Shown: positions 18,451 through 26,838 of the stretch, one piece after another
Layout: each line of letters starts with the position of its first letter
Numbering within the stretch: the stretch's first letter is position 1
Assembly (NCBI GenBank): GCA_030425925.1
Contig: JAUHZO010000006.1
Location: 174,227-238,226, forward strand
From: Alphaproteobacteria bacterium
Lineage (GTDB): Bacteria > Pseudomonadota > Alphaproteobacteria > Rhodobacterales > Rhodobacteraceae
Reading direction: 5' to 3'
DNA: 64,000 nt
Position numbers and translations under genes: made by a program
The notes under the pieces: model-generated
The model's input: only the letters and a program-made list of their open reading frames with translations
The model's database searches: none
Told to the model about the DNA's origin: nothing

Positions 18451-18511
18451 GCAAAGTCTTCGTCGAAGACTTTGCCTGCCCCGAAGAGTTTTCGGCGAAA
18501 ACTCTTCGGGG
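18451..18511. terminator. Double palindrome between convergent genes
   Basis: Two perfect palindromes lie in the 72-base gap between the SDR and ROK genes. The first, 18451-18475, has 12-base arms GCAAAGTCTTCG; the second, 18479-18511, has 16-base arms CCCCGAAGAGTTTTCG. They sit where a bidirectional terminator is expected. Confidence 0.7.
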
Positions 18512-18515
18512 CGTC

Positions 18516-19628
18516 TCACACCAGCATGCGGGCGCGCAGGGGGATCAGCGAGGCGCCAAAGGCGGCCGGGTCGCTGTGCTGGTCCGAATTGATCAGGTCC
18601 GGCGCTGGGATCGGCGCGCCGTAGCGGTCCAGAACCCGCGTTTCGCAGCGGGCAATCATCCGGGCGCGCAGGTCGGGCGGGGCCTCGCCGCCAAAGACGA
18701 TGGCGCAGGGGTCGACGATGGCCCGCAGCGCGCGCAGCACCAGGTTCAGCTGCGGCGCGATCTCGTCAAGCCACTCCTCCACCCCGGGCCAGTCCGGATC
18801 GTAGCGGCGCGCAAGATCGGACACGCGCGTGACCTGCACACCGTGGCAGCGCAGCCGCTTCATCAACTCGCCCAGTGCCGGGCGGTGCGGCATCTGCGCC
18901 TCGGTAAAGAGGCTGCTGAGTTCTCCGGCATTGCCGAAGCCCCCCGCCAGCGCCGCGCCGCGGCTGACGATGCCGCCGCCAAAGCCGTAGTTGAACGACA
19001 GGTAGGCAAAGCTGTCATGGCGCAGCCCCGCCCCCACCATGGCCTCGCCGATCGCGCCGGAGGTGGCGTTGTTCTCGAGCCAGGCCGGCACGCCCAGCGC
19101 CTGCGCCAGGTCGGGACGCAGATCGACATTGGACCAGTCCGACAACGGCACAGGCGCCACGATCTGGCCGGGCCGGCCGTTGCGAAACCCTGACACCGCG
19201 AACCCCACCCCCAGCAGCCTGTCACGCGTCGCCCCCGCCTGCGCCATGAGCGCCGCCGAGGCCCTTGCCAGATCGGCCAGCGTCTGCGCCCGTTCGCCGG
19301 GATCGGTGTCCACGTCACAGCGCGCCACCTCGCGGCAGGCCAGGTCGGACAGCACCAGCTGCACCGCGTCGGTATTGACCGAAACCCCCAGCGCGAACCG
19401 CGCATCGGCCACCAGCGTCACCCCGGGGCTGGGCTTGCCGCGGCCCCGGGCAACACCGCCCGACAGCGTCACCAGCCCCCGCGCCGCCAGCGTGTCCACT
19501 TGCCGGTGCACGCTTTGCTGCGTCACCTCGGTATGGGCCGTCAGCGCCGCGCGCGTGATGCCCGGATGGCGGCGCACGGTGTCGAGGATCACCCGTTCGC
19601 TGCGGCTCAGCTGATCCGTTGCCTGCAT
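18516..19628 (-). CDS. ROK family transcriptional regulator (NagC/XylR type)
   Basis: A 370-residue protein with an N-terminal winged helix (residues ~8-65, ITRAALTAHTEVTQQSVHRQVDTL) and a ROK sugar-kinase-like domain (FGGGIVSRGAALAGGFGNAGE). The usual ROK zinc-binding CxCGxxGC cluster is absent. It is divergent from the ABC operon starting at 19735 and probably controls it from the 106-base gap. ROK regulators usually sense sugars or amino sugars, whereas the divergent operon is of polyamine/AEP type, so its target may be the sugar ABC operon instead or as well. Confidence 0.85.
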   Translation of the reverse strand: MQATDQLSRSERVILDTVRRHPGITRAALTAHTEVTQQSVHRQVDTLAARGLVTLSGGVARGRGKPSPGVTLVADARFALGVSVNTDAVQLVLSDLACREVARCDVDTDPGERAQTLADLARASAALMAQAGATRDRLLGVGFAVSGFRNGRPGQIVAPVPLSDWSNVDLRPDLAQALGVPAWLENNATSGAIGEAMVGAGLRHDSFAYLSFNYGFGGGIVSRGAALAGGFGNAGELSSLFTEAQMPHRPALGELMKRLRCHGVQVTRVSDLARRYDPDWPGVEEWLDEIAPQLNLVLRALRAIVDPCAIVFGGEAPPDLRARMIARCETRVLDRYGAPIPAPDLINSDQHSDPAAFGASLIPLRARMLV

Positions 19629-19684
19629 CCCGATCCCGCCCGGCCCCCTGGAATGTCACAAAGCTGATTCCTCTGCGTCACGCA

Positions 19685-19705
19685 TATTACACACAACGCG
19701 TAATA
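19685..19705. promoter_or_regulatory. Candidate operator for the ROK regulator
   Basis: TATTAC-N9-GTAATA is a perfect 6+6 inverted repeat in an AT-rich patch, 30 bases before the ABC ATPase start and 57 bases from the ROK start. The position suits autoregulation and control of the divergent operon. Confidence 0.5.
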
Positions 19706-19734
19706 ATTATGACAAACGCAGGCGGGGGACAACG

Positions 19735-20787
19735 ATGCCGGCCATTTCCATCATCGACGTCGTCATGCGGTTCGACAGGTTCACCGCCGTGGACCATGTG
19801 AGCCTGGATGTCGAGGAAGGCGAGTTCGTCACCCTTCTGGGCCCGTCGGGCTGCGGCAAGACCACGCTGCTCAAGCTGGTCTCGGGGTTTCTTCAGCCCA
19901 CCGAAGGCCGGATCGAGATCGAGGGCCGCAACGTCACCGGTGTGCCGCCGGAGGCGCGCAACACCGCGATGTGCTTTCAGTCCTACGCGCTTTTTCCGCA
20001 TCTCACGGTGGCCGAGAACATCGCCTTCGGCCTGCGCCAGAAACGCCTGCCGGCGGCCGAGCGCCGCGATCGCCTGGCCGACGTGACCGGACAGGTCGAT
20101 CTGGGCGATCACCTGCCCAAGCTGCCCAACCAGCTGTCGGGCGGCCAGCAGCAGCGCGTGGCGCTGGGCCGGGCGCTGGCAGTGCGGCCCTACGTGATCC
20201 TGTTCGACGAGCCCCTGTCCAATCTCGACGCCAAGCTGCGCGAGCAGGTCCGCTACGAGATCCGCAAGATCACCCGCGATTTCGGGCTGACCGCGATCTA
20301 TGTCACGCATGACCAGTCCGAAGCCCTGGCGATGTCGGACCGCATCTTCGTGATGAATGGCGGGCGGCTGGAGCAGTCGGGCGCGCCGGAAGAGATCTAC
20401 CGCCACCCGCGCACCCGCTTTGTCGCCGATTTCATCGGCAGCGCCAACGTGCTGGATGCCGAGGTGGTGGGCGAGATCGGGCCGAACCTGTGGCAGGTGA
20501 CCACCGCGCTGGGCCCGCTGGCCGTGTCCAGCGAGACCGGTCCCGCGGCGCGGCGCATTCCGGTGGCCTGGCGCCCCGAGACCGCCCGCGACGGCGCAGC
20601 CGCGCACAACACCGTCGAGGCCGTGGTGCGGCACCGGTCGTTCCAGGGCCATTTCACCGATCTGATCGTCGACGCCGGCACCACCACCCAGCGCCTGCAA
20701 TTGCCCCGCTCGGCGGCCCGCGAAGGCGCGCAGATCACCTTCAGCATCGCCCCCGAGGACATCGCCTTTCTGGAGCCTGACGCATGA
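19735..20787 (+). CDS. ABC transporter ATP-binding protein (PotA-like)
   Basis: A 350-residue importer ATPase. It has Walker A GPSGCGKTT, signature LSGGQQQRV, Walker [16 protein letters not shown], the H-loop in IYVTHDQSEA and a C-terminal TOBE-like domain. It is the first gene of an ATPase-permease-permease-binding protein operon. Its stop overlaps the next start (ATGA). The family covers spermidine/putrescine, Fe3+ and 2-aminoethylphosphonate importers. Confidence 0.9.
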   Translation: MPAISIIDVVMRFDRFTAVDHVSLDVEEGEFVTLLGPSGCGKTTLLKLVSGFLQPTEGRIEIEGRNVTGVPPEARNTAMCFQSYALFPHLTVAENIAFGLRQKRLPAAERRDRLADVTGQVDLGDHLPKLPNQLSGGQQQRVALGRALAVRPYVILFDEPLSNLDAKLREQVRYEIRKITRDFGLTAIYVTHDQSEALAMSDRIFVMNGGRLEQSGAPEEIYRHPRTRFVADFIGSANVLDAEVVGEIGPNLWQVTTALGPLAVSSETGPAARRIPVAWRPETARDGAAAHNTVEAVVRHRSFQGHFTDLIVDAGTTTQRLQLPRSAAREGAQITFSIAPEDIAFLEPDA

Positions 20788-21638
20788 GGCTGGGACGCAC
20801 GGCGACCATCCTGCTGCTGCTGACCCCGGGGATCGGGCTGATCGTGTTCTTCATCGGCGCGGTGATCTACATCGCCATCGCGCAAAGCTTTGGCTATTAC
20901 AACCTCCTGGGCGAAAGCGGGTATTCGCTGGAATTCTGGGAAACGCTCACCGGGCGCAAGGCCTATGCCCGTTCGGTGCGCTATTCGCTTTACGTGGGGT
21001 TCTGGAGCGCCATCCTCTCGGTGGCGCTGGCCTATCCGCTGGCCTTGTGGCTGCGCAAGCCGTTTACCGGCTCGCTGACCGTGTCGGCCATTCTCAAGGC
21101 CCCGCTTCTGGTGCACGGGATCGTGGCGGCCTTCCTGTTTCTCAATGTCATCAGCTTTCACGGCATCCTGAACCAGTTCATGGTCTGGACCGGGATCTTC
21201 GACGAACCGCGCCGGCTGCAGAACGATGACAACGCCATCGGCCTGCTGTTCCTGCAGGTCTGGAAGAACATGCCCTTTGCGCTGCTGCTGCTGACCGGCG
21301 CGGTGCAGGCGATCAGTGACGACGTGCTGCACGCCGCGCAGGATCTTGGGGCCGGGGCCTGGGCGCGGTTCCGCAAGGTGATCGCGCCGCTGTCGGTCTC
21401 GGCCATGCAGGCGGCGCTGATCATCATCTTCATCGGCGCGCTGGCGGACTTCACCTTCCAGACCACCATCGGCCCCACCAACCGGCAATCGCTGGCGCAG
21501 TACATGACCTTCTTCAAGGAACGCGGGCGCTGGAACGATGCCGCCGTGGTGGGCGTCACGCTGATGGCGCTGTCGCTGGTCGGGGCCATCGTGCTGGCCG
21601 CCGCGGCGCGGCTGATCTTCCGGGGGCGGCTGAGATGA
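20784..21638 (+). CDS. ABC transporter permease (PotB-like)
   Basis: A 284-residue inner-membrane permease with about six helices and the EAA-type loop DVLHAAQDLGAGAWARFRKVIAPL. The start overlaps the ATPase stop and the stop overlaps the next permease (both ATGA). It forms the translocation pore with its neighbour. Confidence 0.9.
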   Translation: MRLGRTATILLLLTPGIGLIVFFIGAVIYIAIAQSFGYYNLLGESGYSLEFWETLTGRKAYARSVRYSLYVGFWSAILSVALAYPLALWLRKPFTGSLTVSAILKAPLLVHGIVAAFLFLNVISFHGILNQFMVWTGIFDEPRRLQNDDNAIGLLFLQVWKNMPFALLLLTGAVQAISDDVLHAAQDLGAGAWARFRKVIAPLSVSAMQAALIIIFIGALADFTFQTTIGPTNRQSLAQYMTFFKERGRWNDAAVVGVTLMALSLVGAIVLAAAARLIFRGRLR

Positions 21639-22465
21639 TTGCGCTGCACCAGTTGAACCGCGGTCTGATGATCGCCCTGATCTTGATCTGTGCGCTGTGG
21701 CTGGCGATCCCCTTCACCTACGCGGTGCTGTGGTCGCTGGTGGACCCGGCCGAGCCCTGGACCCCGGACAACCTGCTGCCGCCGGTGATGTCGTTCTATC
21801 GCTGGGAATTCGCCTGGCAGAATTCGCTGCTGCAGCCGGCGCTGCTGAATTCCTACACGCTGGCCCCGACGGCGGCGGTGATGACGCTGATCCTGGCCAC
21901 GCCTACCGCCTTTGCCCTTGGGCGCTACGACTTTCCCGGCAAGGAAACCGCCAAGCTGGTGGCGCTGCTGCCGCTGGTGGTGCCGGGCTTTGTCACCGCG
22001 ATCTTCTTTACCTCGCTGCTGTATCAGCTGGGTCTGGCGCAATACCGCTTCTTCGCGATCCTTCTGGCGCATTGCATCCTGTTCCTGCCCTTCGCGATCC
22101 GCATCCTGACCGTCAGCTTCGAACAGGTGCGCCAGGATCACATCGACGCCGCCCGCGACCTGGGCGCACATCCCTTCGCGCGGTTTCAGGTGGCCTACTG
22201 GCCCGCGCTGAAACCCGGCGTCATGGCGACGCTGCTGATCGTCTTCATCCAGTCGATCGAGGAATTCGCCATCGCCTACATCGTCGGCCAGCCCGGCTTT
22301 GTCACCGTCCCGACGCTGCTCTATTCGTCGCTCGGTCAGGATTTCAACCGGCCCAACGCGGCCGTGTTGTCCCTCATTCTCCTTGTCCCCAACGTCATCC
22401 TGATGCTGATCCTGGAGCGGTTCCTGAAGTCCGCCAATCCGGCTTTGGCCTCGGGCAAGGGATGA
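21635..22465 (+). CDS. ABC transporter permease (PotC-like)
   Basis: A 276-residue permease with six predicted helices and an EAA loop (HIDAARDLGAHPFARFQVAYWP). It overlaps the preceding gene by four bases. It is the second half of the pore of the polyamine/AEP-type importer. Confidence 0.9.
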   Translation: MIALHQLNRGLMIALILICALWLAIPFTYAVLWSLVDPAEPWTPDNLLPPVMSFYRWEFAWQNSLLQPALLNSYTLAPTAAVMTLILATPTAFALGRYDFPGKETAKLVALLPLVVPGFVTAIFFTSLLYQLGLAQYRFFAILLAHCILFLPFAIRILTVSFEQVRQDHIDAARDLGAHPFARFQVAYWPALKPGVMATLLIVFIQSIEEFAIAYIVGQPGFVTVPTLLYSSLGQDFNRPNAAVLSLILLVPNVILMLILERFLKSANPALASGKG

Positions 22466-22500
22466 GCGAGATGTCTCGGCAACCCCCTGGAGGAAACACC

Positions 22501-23595
22501 ATGCTCAAGAAACTGCTTTCGGCGACCGCGCTTGTCGCCCTGACCACCCCGGCCTTTGCCGGCGGCCACCTGTCCTGGGAACAGATGACCGAAAAGGCCC
22601 AGAACGAGGAAGGTGAAGTCACCTGGTTCGTCTGGTATTTCGAAGACCGCTTCCGCGAGTTCACCCAGCAGTTCACCGATGCCACCGGCATCAAGGTCAT
22701 CATCCCCGATGGCGACCACAGCACCAACATCGACAAGATGATTGCAGAATCCGGCCGTGAAACCGGTGACATCGACGTGCTGGCCTATGGCGTCGACATG
22801 CTGCCGACCATCGACAACGCGCTGTTCATGTCGCTGGCCAACCTGCCCGAAGACGCCGGCCGCATCAGCGACCTGGTTGGCATCGACGGCGGCGACGTGG
22901 CGCTTGCCTATTGGGGCAACCAGACCGGCATCGCCTACGATCCGGCCAAGATCGCCGACGAAGACCTGCCGCAGACCCCCGAAGACTTTGCCGCCTTCTG
23001 GACCGCCAATCCCGGTGCCATGGGCTTCAACTATGAAAACGGCGGCTCGGGCCCGTCGTTCTACATGAACATCCTGCGCACCCTGTCAGACGTGGATTTC
23101 AACGACGGCGAAACCTCGCCCGAGAAGCTGGCGGGCATCGACGGGGGCATCGCGTTCTTCAACGAGCACGCCGAAAACTACGAGATCACCGCCTCGAACG
23201 CCGACAGCCTGACCCGCCTGTCGAATGGCGAGTTCACCATGGTTGCCGCGTGGGAAGACCACATGGCCGGCCTGCAGAACATCGGCGAGATCCGCGACGA
23301 TCTGAAGTTCTACATCCCGGAAATGGGCATGTTCGGCGGCGGCAACTACGTGTCGATCCCCAAGAACGCCCCGCACCCGGCAGCGGCACAGCTGTTCGTG
23401 GACTGGCTGACCTCGGCCGAGGTGCAGACCATGTTCAACCAGCAGTTCGGCACCGCCCCGATGCACGCCGAAGCCGACGACTCGGCCGCTCTGGTGTCGA
23501 ACGCCATGCGTGAGCGTCAGATGCCCTGGGCCAAGAAGCCGTTCCGCGACGCCGTCGAAGAGCGCTTCATCGAAGACGTGATCCAGGAGCGCTGA
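22501..23595 (+). CDS. ABC transporter substrate-binding protein (PotD-type fold)
   Basis: A 364-residue periplasmic protein with a signal peptide (residues 1-20, cut near AFA-GG). The early mature region (EGEVTWFVWYFEDRFREF) and YWGNQTGIAYD fit the PotD/Fe3+/AEP class of extracellular solute-binding proteins. The ATG at 22501 follows GGAGGAAACACC. The ligand is not deducible; the polyamine-specific pocket cannot be confirmed by eye. Confidence 0.87.
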   Translation: MLKKLLSATALVALTTPAFAGGHLSWEQMTEKAQNEEGEVTWFVWYFEDRFREFTQQFTDATGIKVIIPDGDHSTNIDKMIAESGRETGDIDVLAYGVDMLPTIDNALFMSLANLPEDAGRISDLVGIDGGDVALAYWGNQTGIAYDPAKIADEDLPQTPEDFAAFWTANPGAMGFNYENGGSGPSFYMNILRTLSDVDFNDGETSPEKLAGIDGGIAFFNEHAENYEITASNADSLTRLSNGEFTMVAAWEDHMAGLQNIGEIRDDLKFYIPEMGMFGGGNYVSIPKNAPHPAAAQLFVDWLTSAEVQTMFNQQFGTAPMHAEADDSAALVSNAMRERQMPWAKKPFRDAVEERFIEDVIQER

Positions 23596-23605
23596 GCCCT
23601 GCTCC

Positions 23606-23629
23606 GGCCGGTCCCCTCTGGGGCCGGCC
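23606..23629. terminator. GC-rich hairpin between convergent operons
   Basis: GGCCGGTCCCC-TCT-GGGGCCGGCC, a long stem with one bulged T, lies 10 bases after the binding-protein stop. The next gene is convergent, so it may terminate both operons. No clear T-run follows. Confidence 0.6.
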
Positions 23630-23713
23630 ATCTCCCGCGACATCCGGACCGGACCGCGATATCCACCCGCGGGCACCTTGCACGGGCGCAGGCTGTCACC
23701 ACCCCCGGGCCGT

Positions 23714-24958
23714 CTACCCCAACCGCAGCGCCAGGGGCAAAGGCCGGTCGAACTGCGCCGGGCTGTCGGTCATCCCGTGATGCACGTCCCGCGGCTCGAT
23801 CAGCGCGCCGCCGCCTTCGCAGAACACCTGGGTCGAACCGCCGCCATCCAGATGCATCGCCGTCACCGCCCCCTGATCGCGCATCAAGGTGGCCAGATCG
23901 TGCAGCGTCGCCCCCCTGGCCGGGCCGTCGCGGAAGAAGGACGACGTGCCCTCCACCGCGCAGAAGAATAGCCGCCCCGCCCCGTCGATCCCCGCCGACA
24001 GCCGCGCCGCGCGCGTCTTGTGCCAGTCCGCCGCCCAGGCATGGGGCGAGATCGGCACGCTGTCGGGGCGGTCCGGATCGGCGCGCATGCCTTCCTCGGC
24101 AAAGATGTCGCGGCCCTCTTCGGTGATCACGCCCGCCTCCAGGATTACCGGCCCGGCCTGCACACCCTGCGAAAGCCCCGGCAGGTCGTAGTGCAGGGGC
24201 CCCGCCGCCACCGCGCGGGCCTGGGCTTCGGTAGCGCAGCGCAGCACGCAGCCCGCGCGCGGGATGGACAAGCCGCCCCCCGCCTTCAGCCCCGCCGCGA
24301 AGCGCCCCACAAAGGCCACGTCCCAGCCCGCGCCTTCGGGCGTGCACCCGCCCACCGAGCCATGGAAGAGCGCAAAGGCCGATCCCTGACCGGAAGGCGT
24401 GCCGTAAATGTGCGGCACAAAGACCGAGCCATCCGCCGCGGCGATTTGCAGATCCGCAAAGCCGATCCGCCGGATCTCCGGGCGCACCCCCTCCATCACA
24501 AGGCAGGCGCGACGCACCTGCGGCGGCGTCTCCACCACGCCCGCGGCCAGCGTCAGCCCGATGGGGTCGCCATAGGCGTTGAACGGGCCGTCCAGTTCCG
24601 GCGGCAGGAACAGGAAGTGGTTGGCGTTGATCAGTAACTCGCCGGCGCCCAGCCGCGCCGCCGCCAGCCGGAACAGGTGCAAGGGCGCGGCGTGCGCCGC
24701 GCCACCGTCGCGCGCCCGCTCTGCCAGGCCCTCGAACCCGTCGCCGTCAAATTCCGCCCGCACATCCGCGGTTGGCACCGGCACCAGGGCACGGCCCAGC
24801 CGCGCCTCGCCCAGCACCTGTGCCAGCCGCCGCTCCGCGGCAGACGGCTCCTCCCGGAACAGGGGCTCCACCGCGAACCCCGCCACGTCCATCCGCAACA
24901 CCCTCGCGAGCTGACCCGAGGCCAGCTCCACATCCAGAAACCGCCACGCCACGCTCAT
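23714..24958 (-). CDS. Phosphodiester glycosidase (NAGPA domain) without signal peptide
   Basis: A 414-residue protein whose C-terminal half carries the hallmark MHLDGGGSTQVF of the phosphodiester glycosidase (DUF2233/NAGPA) family, which splits sugar-1-phosphodiesters. Upstream lie LLINANHFLF and FHGSVGG. The start at 24958 (MSVAWRFLD) overlaps the permease stop by four bases and gives no signal peptide, so it is probably cytoplasmic, unusual because many relatives are secreted. As the last gene of a sugar ABC operon, it may process the imported compound. Confidence 0.75.
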   Translation of the reverse strand: MSVAWRFLDVELASGQLARVLRMDVAGFAVEPLFREEPSAAERRLAQVLGEARLGRALVPVPTADVRAEFDGDGFEGLAERARDGGAAHAAPLHLFRLAAARLGAGELLINANHFLFLPPELDGPFNAYGDPIGLTLAAGVVETPPQVRRACLVMEGVRPEIRRIGFADLQIAAADGSVFVPHIYGTPSGQGSAFALFHGSVGGCTPEGAGWDVAFVGRFAAGLKAGGGLSIPRAGCVLRCATEAQARAVAAGPLHYDLPGLSQGVQAGPVILEAGVITEEGRDIFAEEGMRADPDRPDSVPISPHAWAADWHKTRAARLSAGIDGAGRLFFCAVEGTSSFFRDGPARGATLHDLATLMRDQGAVTAMHLDGGGSTQVFCEGGGALIEPRDVHHGMTDSPAQFDRPLPLALRLG

Positions 24959-25785
24959 TTCACGCCCCCTCCCATGAAGCCCTGCAACACGTAGCGCTGC
25001 GTCAGGACGTAGACGAGGATCAGGGGCAGCACCGAAATGACCGACCCCGCCATCAGCTGATGCCACGCCGCCTCGTACTGGCTGAAAAAGCTCAAGAGCC
25101 CCAAAGGCACCGTGAACAGCTCCGGCGAGTTCAGGAAGATCAGCGGCCGCAACAGCTCGTCCCAGTTGTTGATGAAGGCGATGACAAAGATCGCGATCAG
25201 CGCGGGCTGCGCCAGCGGCAGGTAGATGCGGCGGAACACCTGGAACGGGTTCGCCCCGTCGATCACCGCCGCCTCGCCATACTCATCCGGCAGCGCGCCG
25301 AAATACTCGCGCAGCATGAACGTCCCGAACGCCCCCACCAGGAAAGACGGCACGATCAGCGGCAGCCAGGTGTCGATCCACCCCAGCCAGCGCATCAGCA
25401 GGAATTCCGGGATGATCGTCACCTCGGCGGGCACAAAGGCCGTGGCCAGCACGACGGCAAAAAGCAGGTTCTTGCCCGGCAACTCCATCTTGGCAAAGGC
25501 ATAGCCCGCCAGCGAACAGGTCATCACCTGCCCGATGGCGGCCAGAAAGGACACGATGACCGAGTTGCGGAAATAGATGACGAAATCGCGTTTCGTCCAG
25601 ACCTCGGCATAGTTCTTCAACGGCGTGTCCGAGAACAGCACCGTCGGCGTGAAATCCGGCGGGATGCGGAACAGGTCGCGCTGTTCCTTGAAGCTGGTCA
25701 GGATCATCCAGAAGAACGGCGCCAGCGCGATCACCGCATAGGCTGCCAGCACCAGGTACAGCGCCCAGAGCGCGCGGTTATTCAT
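24955..25785 (-). CDS. Carbohydrate ABC transporter permease (MalG/UgpE type)
   Basis: A 276-residue permease with six helices and the EAA loop EYGEAAVIDGANPFQVFRRI. It overlaps the upstream permease by 8 bases and the downstream glycosidase by 4. It is one half of the sugar import pore; no ATPase is encoded in the same operon. Confidence 0.9.
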   Translation of the reverse strand: MNNRALWALYLVLAAYAVIALAPFFWMILTSFKEQRDLFRIPPDFTPTVLFSDTPLKNYAEVWTKRDFVIYFRNSVIVSFLAAIGQVMTCSLAGYAFAKMELPGKNLLFAVVLATAFVPAEVTIIPEFLLMRWLGWIDTWLPLIVPSFLVGAFGTFMLREYFGALPDEYGEAAVIDGANPFQVFRRIYLPLAQPALIAIFVIAFINNWDELLRPLIFLNSPELFTVPLGLLSFFSQYEAAWHQLMAGSVISVLPLILVYVLTQRYVLQGFMGGGVK

Positions 25786-26659
25786 GCACCCATCTCCGCC
25801 GGAAATGGAAGTTCAAGAGCGTAAGCAGTCCCAGCACCACGCAGAGCACGTAAGACAGCGCCGCCGCCTGCCCCATCTCGAAATCGATGAAGGCGCGGTG
25901 ATAGATGGCAAAGGCCAGCGTGGTGGTGGCCCCGTTCGGCCCGCCTTCGGTCAACGCATAGGTGATCTCGAAGGTCTGGGTGGACTTGATCAGCGCCACG
26001 ATCAGCACAAAGAACAACGAACGCGACAGAAGCGGCACGGTGATCTTGCGAAACCGCTGCCAGGCATTGGCCCCGTCCACCTTGGCAGCCTCGTAATACT
26101 CGTCGTTGATCGTCTGCAGCCCTGCCAGCAGCAGCAGCATGTAGAACCCCGCATCGCGCCAGACCGACACGATCACCACCGCCGGCAGCGCAAAGCCCGG
26201 ATCCGCCAGCCAGGCCGGGTTCGCCTCGATTCCGATCCAGTCGAGCGCGTTGTTCAAAAGACCAAAGCGCGTGGCAAAGATCCAGCGCCAGACCAGCGTG
26301 ACGGCCACGACCGAGGTGATGTAGGGCAAAAAGAACGCGCCGCGAAAGAACGCCATGCCTTTCAGGCCGGAATTCAGGATCACCGCCAGCGCCAGCGCCA
26401 GCCCCACCGCACCCGGAACATACAGCAGGGTGAACAGCGCCGAGACCCGGAACACCTTCAACGTCGTGGGCGAGGTGAAGAGACCGACATAATTGTCCAG
26501 CCCGGCAAAGCTGGGCGCGTCAAAGATCTGCCAGTCGGCAAAGGACAGGCCAAAGCTCCAGAAGATCGGCAGAAGGCGAAAGACCAGCAGGCCCACGATC
26601 GTCGGTGCCAGGAAGGCCAGAGGCCACAGATGGGCGCGGGTATAGCGCGGCAGTTTCAT
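25778..26659 (-). CDS. Carbohydrate ABC transporter permease (MalF/UgpA type)
   Basis: A 293-residue permease with six helices and the EAA-type loop EYYEAAKVDGANAWQRFRKI. It pairs with the MalG-type permease encoded next. A 179-base gap with palindromes separates it from the binding-protein gene upstream. Confidence 0.9.
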   Translation of the reverse strand: MKLPRYTRAHLWPLAFLAPTIVGLLVFRLLPIFWSFGLSFADWQIFDAPSFAGLDNYVGLFTSPTTLKVFRVSALFTLLYVPGAVGLALALAVILNSGLKGMAFFRGAFFLPYITSVVAVTLVWRWIFATRFGLLNNALDWIGIEANPAWLADPGFALPAVVIVSVWRDAGFYMLLLLAGLQTINDEYYEAAKVDGANAWQRFRKITVPLLSRSLFFVLIVALIKSTQTFEITYALTEGGPNGATTTLAFAIYHRAFIDFEMGQAAALSYVLCVVLGLLTLLNFHFRRRWVHE

Positions 26660-26677
26660 GCAAGGACGCGCCTTGTG

Positions 26678-26832
26678 CTTCTTCTTGGGGAAAATACCCC
26701 GGGGGGTGCGGGGGGCTGGCCCCCCGCTCCATGTCTCGCCATCCGCTTCCGCGGACCGGCCCGGGCCGTAGGGTGCGTGCTTGCACGCACCATCGCCTCA
26801 AACGCAGGGTGCGTGCTTGCAAGCACGCACCC
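26678..26832. repeat. Dispersed repeat copy 2 and GGTGCGTGC palindromes
   Basis: The repeat CTTCTTCTTGGGGAAAATAC with CCCCGG lies at 26678-26702, followed by GCGGGGGGC-TG-GCCCCCCGC at 26708-26727. Then come GGTGCGTGC-TT-GCACGCACC (26772-26791) and a perfect 26-base palindrome at 26807-26832 with arms GGGTGCGTGCTTG. The last sits just after the binding-protein stop and may stabilise its mRNA or lower read-through to the permeases. Confidence 0.7.
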
Positions 26833-26838
26833 GGGCGC

